A DNA stretch of 6,670 nt from an uncultured bacterium (GTDB taxonomy: Bacteria; Bacillota; Clostridia; Oscillospirales; Acutalibacteraceae): contig CAJMOI010000114.1 of NCBI GenBank assembly GCA_905215105.1, positions 1-6,670 of the forward strand, in the 5' to 3' direction. A model generated the notes under the pieces. The model was given only the letters and a program-made list of their open reading frames with translations. It was not told the DNA's origin and did no database searches. Every line of letters starts with the position of its first letter. Within the stretch, counting starts at the first letter, position 1. The position numbers and the translations under genes are program-made. This document shows positions 1 to 5,026 of this stretch, piece by piece.

Positions 1-54
1 CTGCTTGAACAATTTTTACTTTCAAATATTGTCTAACTTTTGGGGGTCACTTCA
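1..54 (-). mobile_element. Terminal end of an IS3-family (IS150-like) insertion sequence, partial
   Basis: Read on the minus strand, positions 54-31 begin TGAAGTGACCCCC and continue AAAAGTTAGAC. This closely resembles the terminal inverted repeats of the IS150 subgroup of IS3-family elements, which start with TG and share an ACCCCnAAAAGTTAGAC core. The element would therefore end at about position 54 and extend leftwards out of the window, with the AT-rich stretch 1-30 as subterminal sequence. No transposase coding sequence is visible, and the opposite end and target duplication cannot be seen. The identification rests on motif recall only, and it could also be a solitary remnant end. Confidence 0.55.
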
Positions 55-116
55 TATAATTATCGGAACGGGTCTTTTTCTGAAATTGGTAGCTGTATGT
101 ATTCGGTTTTAGTCCA

Positions 117-1427
117 TCAATTTTTCTTTGTCAGGCGATACAAAACCGCACCGTGAGGCGGCAGCTTGCAATCCAGTTTTCCCGTCATGACTCCAAGGTC
201 ACACTGTTTCCACAAATCGCGGATTACCCAGCCTTCGCTGTTTTCCAATTCATCGGCCTGAACAGATACGACCCGCTCTTCTTCTGAAAGATTGAAAAGC
301 GCTGCGTATACGCTGCCATCCTCGTCAAAGCTCTTCCATACGGCTTCTTCCGGTGTGCGGCGAACCTGTTCCGCACCATAAGAGTGGCTGTTGAGCCGCA
401 GCACTTCCCGATTGGTCATCAAACCCAGTGTCCATTCGTCGTTGTCCCGCATTTCTCCGCCCATAATCAGAGGAGAACGGAAAATCGACCATAGCGTCAT
501 CATGGTAACCTGTTCATCCCGGGTAAAGTGGGTCATATGTCCCGCTCCGTCTGCGGTAATGCGGATCTTTCCCAGGGGCAGCATGTCGCAGTCCGGCCAG
601 CATCCGGGAGAAACCTGCCGCTGCCACACTTCGCACCGCTCGAACATCGCGTTGAGCAGCTTCCAGTCATCCCAAAAATCGTCGGTAATCCGCCACATGT
701 TGGCGTGCTTGCGAAGATGCCAGGCCTTTTCAATCACAGCCGGTCCGGGGGAGAGGCTGAGTACCATGGGACGGCCGCAGCGATCCATGGCCAGACGAAT
801 CATTTCAATTTCCTTTTCGGCGGAATAGGGGTTGTTTTCATAGAGATTGGTGTTACAGATATCGTCCACTTTAACGAAATCAACACCCCATTGGGCATAC
901 AGGGCAAAAATGGAATCATAGTAAGCCTGAGCGCCTTCTTTTCGGGCGTCTACGCCGTACATGTCCGTATTCCATTTACAGACAGAGTCCGGCGAGGCAA
1001 TTTCATTGCAGGTGGCTTCCGTACCCAGCACCGGCAGATGACGATGAACAGCCAAACGGGGCACACCGCGCATGATGTGAATACCGAATTTCAACCCCAT
1101 TTCGTGGATTTTGTCGGCAATAGGCCGAAAGCCCTGGCCGCCTGCCGCAGAGGGGAAGCGGTTTTCTGCCGGGATTTGCCGTCCGTATTCATCCAGACAC
1201 AGCGGGGCAAAGGGGACATAGTCCCAGCCGGTTTCTCCGGCGTGGGGTTCCGACCACTGGATATCGCACACCACATACTGCCAGCCAAAGTCCTTCAGAT
1301 GCTCTGCCATATAGGCAGCATTGCCCAACAGCTGCTCCTCATTAACCGCCGGGCCGTAGCAGTCCCAGCTGTTCCAGCCCATAGGCGGTGTCATAGCAAA
1401 TTGATCTTTTCTGTACAACGCAATCAT
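117..1427 (-). CDS. GH27 alpha-galactosidase-like glycoside hydrolase
   Basis: Likely hydrolyses terminal alpha-galactosides (raffinose or galactomannan type) in the cytoplasm, as no signal peptide is visible. Counting from the ATG at 1427 (436 aa), the N-terminal PPMGWNSWD (about 14-22) is the GH27/GH36-clan signature. VDFVKVDD (about 182-189) carries the probable nucleophile Asp188, WRITDDFWDDW (about 245-255) the probable acid/base Asp250, and WPDCDMLPLG (about 277-286) matches the family WxDPDML motif. The C-terminus (about 350-436, YAALFNLSEEE...) fits the usual beta-sandwich domain, and the length is normal for the family. Start choice is uncertain. A TTG at 1436 would place the Shine-Dalgarno GGGAGG (1434-1429) inside the gene. 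The ATG at 1427 is only 1 nt from that SD, while a TTG at 1418 has a 10-nt spacing. Substrate specificity (alpha-galactosidase versus another GH27 activity) is inferred. The gene is intact although next to an IS end. Confidence 0.88.
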   Translation of the reverse strand: MIALYRKDQFAMTPPMGWNSWDCYGPAVNEEQLLGNAAYMAEHLKDFGWQYVVCDIQWSEPHAGETGWDYVPFAPLCLDEYGRQIPAENRFPSAAGGQGFRPIADKIHEMGLKFGIHIMRGVPRLAVHRHLPVLGTEATCNEIASPDSVCKWNTDMYGVDARKEGAQAYYDSIFALYAQWGVDFVKVDDICNTNLYENNPYSAEKEIEMIRLAMDRCGRPMVLSLSPGPAVIEKAWHLRKHANMWRITDDFWDDWKLLNAMFERCEVWQRQVSPGCWPDCDMLPLGKIRITADGAGHMTHFTRDEQVTMMTLWSIFRSPLIMGGEMRDNDEWTLGLMTNREVLRLNSHSYGAEQVRRTPEEAVWKSFDEDGSVYAALFNLSEEERVVSVQADELENSEGWVIRDLWKQCDLGVMTGKLDCKLPPHGAVLYRLTKKN

Positions 1428-1438
1428 TCCTCCCAAAA

Positions 1439-1457
1439 TCAGAATGGGTAATTCTGA
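1439..1457. repeat. Inverted repeat between the GH27 promoter and its RBS
   Basis: TCAGAAT (1439-1445) and ATTCTGA (1451-1457) form a perfect 7-bp inverted repeat around GGGTA. It sits between the -10 box and the Shine-Dalgarno sequence, close to the expected transcription start. A related CAGAATCAGA lies at 1471-1480, in the spacer between the -10 and -35 boxes. It could be a second operator or a short 5' UTR hairpin. Confidence 0.45.
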
Positions 1458-1461
1458 GACT

Positions 1462-1490
1462 ACTATAATACAGAATCAGAGGGAAGTCAA
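1462..1490 (-). promoter_or_regulatory. Sigma-A-type promoter of the GH27 gene
   Basis: On the minus strand, TTGACT (1490-1485) and TATAGT (1467-1462) are separated by exactly 17 bp, close to the consensus -35 and -10 boxes. Transcription would start near 1455, about 30 nt before the gene. This indicates that the glycosidase can be transcribed independently of the DUF421/DUF4363 genes upstream. Confidence 0.7.
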
Positions 1491-1494
1491 CAAG

Positions 1495-1506
1495 TTGTAC
1501 GTACAA
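1495..1506. promoter_or_regulatory. Perfect 12-bp palindrome, probable operator
   Basis: TTGTACGTACAA is perfectly self-complementary and lies 4 bp upstream of the -35 box of the GH27 promoter. With one mismatch on each side it extends by two more paired bases (AA...TT). The TTGTnCGnACAA form is typical of operators of GntR-type helix-turn-helix regulators, including the AraR-like sugar repressors of Firmicutes. Which regulator binds here is unknown, and no regulator gene lies in the window. Confidence 0.5.
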
Positions 1507-1550
1507 ATTTAAGAGTGTTTTCGATGCAAAATGACCATCACGATAAAGGG

Positions 1551-1931
1551 CTACAGAAGGTTATCCAGCGTTACCGACTCGCTCTCAGACAGCCGGTCCA
1601 GCTGGGCTTCTGCCAGACTGCATTGGGCTTCCGCCTGTCCGGTTTCTCCTGTTTGAATGAGAGCGGGGAGCATGGACAGTGTTTCCTCAATATCTGCCAG
1701 CTCTCCGTGGGGCATGAAGGTGCACAGCTTTCTGTGTTCGTTTTCCCATTGTCTCCCCAGTGACTGGCTGGCAGCCAGTGCGGTGGAAAGATTCCCACTG
1801 TGAAGTTCTCCTTTTACATAGGAAAGCTGACGGTTCATTTCAGCGGCGGCTTGATTAGCAGCAGCATTTCCCAGCCAGCAGACCGACAGGAGCAGAATCA
1901 GAAGAAAAACCGATACCCACAGCCGTTTCAT
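1551..1931 (-). CDS. DUF4363 family small membrane-anchored protein
   Basis: A 126-aa protein of unknown function. It begins MKRLWVSVFLLILLLSVCW, giving one hydrophobic segment (about residues 4-21) that is either a membrane anchor or an uncleaved signal. An alanine- and glutamate-rich, probably alpha-helical extracytoplasmic part follows, with repeated heptad-like leucine/alanine spacing. Length, topology and pairing with a DUF421 gene match the DUF4363 family of Clostridia. The ATG at 1931 overlaps the stop of the upstream DUF421 gene (ATGA), and GGGAGGA lies about 9 nt before it, inside the upstream gene. The two are therefore almost certainly co-transcribed and probably translationally coupled. 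No clear terminator follows before the GH27 promoter. The family call is from sequence recognition. Confidence 0.72.
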   Translation of the reverse strand: MKRLWVSVFLLILLLSVCWLGNAAANQAAAEMNRQLSYVKGELHSGNLSTALAASQSLGRQWENEHRKLCTFMPHGELADIEETLSMLPALIQTGETGQAEAQCSLAEAQLDRLSESESVTLDNLL

Positions 1932-2635
1932 GAATGTGTTCCTCCCTTCATAGGTGCAGTTCCGTCCGCATTTTTCGGAATGACAGAATACGCACCGGAT
2001 TGAGTAGCCGTCATAATGAATACCTGTTTCGGGGTTAATCCTTCCTGTTCCAACACATCGAAGACCCAGCGCCGGCTTTTCTGACAGAGTTTCAGGGAAG
2101 CATCGGAAAACTCTCCGTCGCTGATGACCACCACTTCCAGCCCCGGGTCGGCGGGGGAGAGCCCCAGCAGTTGATTGGTAGGGGTATCCGCTTCCGGCTT
2201 TTTGACAATACTCACTTTCCCATTGGTTTCCATAATAGCCCATTCCACGTCCCGAATGGAAAATACGTCTTTTTCCCGCAGTTCTTCAAAAATGTCCTCA
2301 ATGCTCAGCCGCAGCCGCGCCATTTCTTTTTGGTCTACCTGCCCGTTCTGAATCAGAATAATGGGCTTACCGCAGACCAGGCGGCGGAACTTGCCGCTTT
2401 TCAGCATAAATACGGAAACCGCGATTTCGCACATAACCAGTACGGCAATGGGAATAAACCCGCTGGCCAGCGGCTGACCGGTATCCTGCATGGGAATGGC
2501 TGCAATATCGGAAATCAGCAGTGTCACCACAAGCTCCGAGGTTTGCAGCTCGCTGATCTGACGTTTGCCCATCAGCCGCACGGAAGATAGAATGACTATG
2601 TACAGCAGCACTGTACGCAGAAAAGAAATAATCAT
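1928..2635 (-). CDS. DUF421 (YetF/YcaP-like) membrane protein
   Basis: A 235-aa inner-membrane protein of the DUF421 family, biochemical function unknown. The N-terminal half has hydrophobic segments at about 3-20, 34-48 and 58-78. It carries the family signature GKRQISELQTSELVVTLLISDIAAIPMQD (spread over about 23-50). A cytoplasmic alpha/beta part follows, with GKPIILIQNGQ (about 88-98) and DVEWAIMETNGKVSIVKK (about 126-143), both typical of the family. The start at 2635 is chosen because GGAGG lies 7 nt upstream; a longer reading frame reaching 2755 lacks an SD and adds a non-family N-terminus. In spore-forming Firmicutes, DUF421 proteins have been linked to the spore membrane and to SpoVA-associated operons; a role here is inference only. 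It overlaps the DUF4363 gene by 4 nt. Confidence 0.85.
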   Translation of the reverse strand: MIISFLRTVLLYIVILSSVRLMGKRQISELQTSELVVTLLISDIAAIPMQDTGQPLASGFIPIAVLVMCEIAVSVFMLKSGKFRRLVCGKPIILIQNGQVDQKEMARLRLSIEDIFEELREKDVFSIRDVEWAIMETNGKVSIVKKPEADTPTNQLLGLSPADPGLEVVVISDGEFSDASLKLCQKSRRWVFDVLEQEGLTPKQVFIMTATQSGAYSVIPKNADGTAPMKGGTHS

Positions 2636-2779
2636 GAACAGCCCTCCGATCAAAGTGCGGATTCTTGCCAAAGTCCGCCGAATGTGATATCCTGTATGAG
2701 AATTCACGCAATAGTCACGAGAATTTTCGGATATGGATATTCTGCGGAATTTCACCGGAAATATTCATGAAAAAAGTAC
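2636..2779. other. Intergenic region upstream of the DUF421 gene
   Basis: This is the divergent spacer between the minus-strand DUF421 gene and the plus-strand infC promoter. Apart from the DUF421 ribosome binding site (GGAGG, 2647-2643) I see no convincing promoter for the minus-strand genes. A weak TTGCGT-like -35 exists around 2710 without a good -10. The longer reading frame running to 2755 is not supported by an SD. Confidence 0.4.
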
Positions 2780-2808
2780 TTGACATTCGGATGGAAAATG
2801 CGTATAAT
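2780..2808 (+). promoter_or_regulatory. Perfect consensus sigma-A promoter of the infC operon
   Basis: TTGACA (2780-2785) and TATAAT (2803-2808) both match the consensus exactly, with the ideal 17-bp spacer. Transcription should start near 2815. Such a strong promoter fits a ribosomal protein operon whose output is limited afterwards by leader attenuation. Confidence 0.92.
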
Positions 2809-2814
2809 AGTTGA

Positions 2815-2991
2815 GGTAAAACAAAGAAGAACGGAACAAGTTCTCACCTGTGGAGTTTCGTCTGTCACGGGTCAATAGGATGAAAGAAGCAGAGCGGCAG
2901 TTCTGCGGTTTTTCTGAGCATTGACGCACGGACAGAGAAATTTGTCCGTGCTTTTGTTTTTGATGACTACGTGTTTTGGAGGTGCTTACCC
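2815..2991 (+). promoter_or_regulatory. Structured 5' leader of infC, L20-leader-like attenuator
   Basis: The transcript has about 177 nt before infC and can form alternative structures. An early stem pairs ACCTGTG (2846-2852) with CACGGGT (2866-2872), with one G-U pair. The alternative pairs TCTGTC (2861-2866) with GACAGA (2931-2936), CG with CG (2868-2869 with 2929-2930), and GTCAAT (2871-2876) with ATTGAC (2920-2925). This second pairing would occupy the 5' arm of the terminator at 2926-2951. The infC-rpmI-rplT leader of Bacillus is known to be controlled by premature termination triggered by L20. By position, gene order and foldability this is the same type of regulator (Rfam L20_leader). 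I did not match the L20-binding motif itself base by base. Confidence 0.75.
2926..2961 (+). terminator. Intrinsic terminator (attenuator) in the infC leader
   Basis: GCACGGACA (2926-2934) and TGTCCGTGC (2943-2951) form a perfect 9-bp stem with an 8-nt loop, followed by TTTTGTTTTT (2952-2961). It lies between the promoter and infC, so it must be conditional. Its 5' arm overlaps the antiterminator pairing partner. Confidence 0.92.
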
Positions 2992-3510
2992 ATTAGCAAC
3001 AAGGAACTGCAGATTAACGAAGAGATCCGCGATAAGGAAGTCCGCGTTATTGATTCCGACGGCTCTCAGCTGGGCATCATGCCCGCCAGCCAGGCACTGG
3101 AAAAGGCCTATGCCCGTAACCTGGACCTGGTAAAGATTGCACCGACGGCGAAGCCTCCGGTTTGCAAAATCATCGACTACGGCAAGTTCCGTTTCGAGCA
3201 GGCAAAGCGCGAGAAGGAAGCCCGGAAGAATCAGCGCGTGGTGGAAATCAAGGAGATTCGTCTCTCTCTCAACATCGATACCCATGATTTTAATACAAAA
3301 CTGGGTCACGCCAAACGCTTTTTGGAAGACGGCAACAAGGTCAAGGTTTCCATCCGGTTCCGCGGCCGTGAAATGGGTCATCCGGAGCACGGCTATGAAA
3401 CCATGCGCCGGTTTGCAGAAGCCTGCGCCGAGTTCGCCAACGTCGAAAAGCCGGCGAAGCTTGAGGGAAGAAACATGCTGATGTTCCTGGCCCCCAAGCC
3501 CGTCAAATAA
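2992..3510 (+). CDS. infC: Translation initiation factor IF-3, AUU start
   Basis: IF-3 binds the 30S subunit, prevents premature 50S joining and checks the start codon-initiator tRNA pairing. The 172-aa product has the N-terminal domain (about 6-75, QINEEIRDKEVRVIDSDGSQ and KPPVCKIIDYGKFRFEQ), a lysine-rich linker, and the C-terminal domain (about 85-172, IKEIRLSLNIDTHDF, KVKVSIRFRGREMGHPEHG, LMFLAPKPVK). No ATG, GTG or TTG lies at the right place. GGAGG (2978-2982) is 9 nt before ATT at 2992, and the protein from there aligns with the usual IF-3 start (xSNKELQINEEI). An upstream GTG at 2971 would put the SD inside the gene. AUU starts on infC are the known basis of IF-3 autoregulation. It is first of three genes, with rpmI 24 nt downstream. 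Confidence 0.96.
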   Translation: MSNKELQINEEIRDKEVRVIDSDGSQLGIMPASQALEKAYARNLDLVKIAPTAKPPVCKIIDYGKFRFEQAKREKEARKNQRVVEIKEIRLSLNIDTHDFNTKLGHAKRFLEDGNKVKVSIRFRGREMGHPEHGYETMRRFAEACAEFANVEKPAKLEGRNMLMFLAPKPVK

Positions 3511-3534
3511 CAACACATCTAAGGAGGAGCAGTC

Positions 3535-3738
3535 ATGCCCAAGATCAAGACTCACAGCGGCGCTAAGAAGCGCTTCAAAATTTCTAAAAACGGTAAGGTC
3601 ATCCGCGCTCATGCCAACAAGAGCCACCTGCTGAACGGCCACGGCAAGACCCGCAAGACCAAGCGCGCACTGCGCGGAACCACTGTTGCGGATAAGACCA
3701 ATGTCCGTCAGGTGAAGAGACTCCTGCCCTACAAATAA
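3535..3738 (+). CDS. rpmI: 50S ribosomal protein L35
   Basis: A 67-aa basic protein of the large ribosomal subunit. It begins PKIKTHSGAKKRFKISKNGKV and ends RQVKRLLPYK, with the typical HANKSHLLNGHGKTRKTKRALRG core, so it is full length and shows no oddities. A strong AAGGAGGA (3521-3528) precedes the ATG by 6-7 nt. It lies between infC and rplT in the standard operon order and should share their leader control. Confidence 0.98.
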   Translation: MPKIKTHSGAKKRFKISKNGKVIRAHANKSHLLNGHGKTRKTKRALRGTTVADKTNVRQVKRLLPYK

Positions 3739-3781
3739 GATTTTTACTGTAACGATTCCTATAAATTTGGAGGTATAAGAA

Positions 3782-4135
3782 ATGGCACGTGTAAAAGGCG
3801 CGTTGATGACTCGCAAGAGAAGAAAAAAGGTTCTGAAGCTGGCTAAGGGCTATTGGGGTTCCAAGAGCAGACACTTCAAGATGGCCAAGCAGGCTGTTAT
3901 GAAGTCCGGCAACTATGCATACATCGGCCGTAAACACAGAAAGAGAGATTTCCGTCGTCTGTGGATCACCCGTATCTCTGCTGCCTGCAAGATGAACGGC
4001 ATGAACTACTCCACCTTCATGAACGGTCTGAAGAAGGCTGGCATCACGCTGAACCGCAAGATGCTGTCCGAAATCGCCATCGCTGACGAGGCCGCTTTCA
4101 AGGCTCTGGTCGAGCAGGCCAAGGCTGCTCTCTAA
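3782..4135 (+). CDS. rplT: 50S ribosomal protein L20
   Basis: A 117-aa protein that binds 23S rRNA early in 50S assembly and, in Firmicutes, represses its own operon by binding the infC leader. The sequence is canonical: MARVKGALMTRKRRKKVLKLAKGYWGSKS at the basic N-terminal tail, YAYIGRKHRKRDFRRLWITRISAA in the middle (about 45-68), and a C-terminal globular RNA-binding part through GITLNRKMLSEIAIADEAAF. GGAGG (3769-3773) lies 8 nt before the ATG. The gene ends with tandem stops (TAATAA) and is followed by a long hairpin. It is the likely effector of the attenuator at 2815-2991. Confidence 0.98.
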   Translation: MARVKGALMTRKRRKKVLKLAKGYWGSKSRHFKMAKQAVMKSGNYAYIGRKHRKRDFRRLWITRISAACKMNGMNYSTFMNGLKKAGITLNRKMLSEIAIADEAAFKALVEQAKAAL

Positions 4136-4145
4136 TAAGCTGTCA

Positions 4146-4182
4146 ATGCGCTCGGGGCTCTTTGGCTCCGGGCGTATCTTTT
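4146..4182 (+). terminator. Long hairpin after rplT, probable operon terminator
   Basis: Positions 4146-4159 pair with 4164-4177 around a CTTT loop. The stem is 14 bp, GC-rich, with four G-U pairs. The following tract is only TCTTTT, so termination may be partial and allow read-through into the methyltransferase gene 27 nt downstream. No other promoter is evident in the short gap. Confidence 0.72.
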
Positions 4183-4208
4183 AGCTGAAATTTCTTCCAG
4201 GAGAGAGG

Positions 4209-5003
4209 ATGTCTATGGTCACACATATTTCCAGCCGCCGGAATGAACTGATCAAAGAGACTGTCGGGCTCGTGCGCTTTGTGGAAAAAAGAAGGGCACA
4301 GGGCCTTTTTGTCGTGGAAGGCGCACGGCTGTGCTATGATGCCTGCCGCAGTCATGCCACTGTAGAGCGGTTGTTTTTTACCCAGAAGGCTGCTGAAAAA
4401 TACGGGGAGTACCTCAAGCCCCTGATGGAACAGGCCCGGGAAGTCTATTCCATTGAGACGCACTGTGCAGAGCTCCTTTCCGATACTCGCAGCAGTCAGG
4501 GTGTTTTTGCCGTCTGTCAACTGCCGGAAATCAAATTTCTGTCCAATCTGCCCCTTGCCGGAAAATATATCGCGGTGGAAAATTTGCAGGACCCGGGAAA
4601 TCTGGGCGCTGTCATGCGTACCGCCGAAGCTCTGGGAATTTCCGGTCTGATCCTGTTTGGGGAATGCTGTGATTTGTACAGTCCCAAAACCCTCCGGGCC
4701 GGGATGGGTGCAGCGTTCCGTCTGCCGGTCTATCATGGGGGCGCTTTTTCCGCACAGGCCAATGATCTTCATCAAAGAGGCTTTGTTACCTATGCAGCAG
4801 TTCCGGACAGCACCGCTGAAAAAGTGACGGATTGCACCTTTGGAGACGGCTCCATTTTACTGGTGGGCAATGAGGGCAACGGCCTTCTGCCAGAAACCAT
4901 TCAGGCGTGCAGCCGTCGGGTAACCATTCCCATGGGCGGCCGTGCAGAGTCTTTGAATGCCGCTACCTCATCCGCGATTCTCATGTGGGAAATGGTGCGA
5001 TAA
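4209..5003 (+). CDS. SpoU/TrmH-family RNA methyltransferase (TsnR/RlmB-like)
   Basis: A 264-aa SPOUT enzyme expected to transfer a methyl group from S-adenosylmethionine to a ribose 2'-OH in rRNA or tRNA; the exact nucleotide target cannot be told. The N-terminal substrate-binding domain (about 5-105) contains LFVVEGARL and DTRSSQGVFAV. The trefoil-knot catalytic domain has motif 1 NLQDPGNLGAVMRTAEALG (125-143, with Asn131 and Arg137), motif 2 LLVGNEGNGL (217-226, Glu222) and motif 3 IPMGGRAESLNAATSSAIL (240-258, Asn250). All key residues are present. The start at 4209 has AGGAG 5 nt upstream; an alternative ATG lies at 4215. It follows the L20 operon and is 23 nt before dprA, so it is probably co-transcribed with dprA. 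Confidence 0.93.
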   Translation: MSMVTHISSRRNELIKETVGLVRFVEKRRAQGLFVVEGARLCYDACRSHATVERLFFTQKAAEKYGEYLKPLMEQAREVYSIETHCAELLSDTRSSQGVFAVCQLPEIKFLSNLPLAGKYIAVENLQDPGNLGAVMRTAEALGISGLILFGECCDLYSPKTLRAGMGAAFRLPVYHGGAFSAQANDLHQRGFVTYAAVPDSTAEKVTDCTFGDGSILLVGNEGNGLLPETIQACSRRVTIPMGGRAESLNAATSSAILMWEMVR

Positions 5004-5026
5004 TAAGCCGGAAAGGGGGAGAGAAT

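Noticed and set aside
528..1451. Long plus-strand open frame (307 codons) opposite the GH27 gene
   Set aside because: It lies wholly antisense to a clear GH27 enzyme, has no recognisable domain and is low in plausible protein character; it is a codon-bias shadow.
1928..2755. DUF421 gene beginning 40 codons earlier at 2755
   Set aside because: No SD at the early start, the added residues do not resemble the family, and a good SD with correct spacing sits before the Met at 2635.
2921..3133. Plus-strand open frame starting in the infC leader, possible leader peptide
   Set aside because: It reads through the attenuator stem and U-tract and then out of frame into infC. It starts with TTG without an SD and has no conserved features.
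2986..3816. Minus-strand open frame (276 codons) opposite infC, rpmI and rplT
   Set aside because: It is antisense to three unmistakable conserved genes, with no SD and no family resemblance.
4143..4775. Minus-strand open frame (210 codons) opposite the methyltransferase gene
   Set aside because: Its sequence is the reverse shadow of conserved SPOUT motifs, and its 3' end falls in the post-rplT hairpin.
4907..5026. DprA start inside the methyltransferase gene at 4907
   Set aside because: It would overlap the conserved SPOUT motif 3 by nearly 100 nt and has no SD; the ATG at 5027 has AGGGGG upstream.
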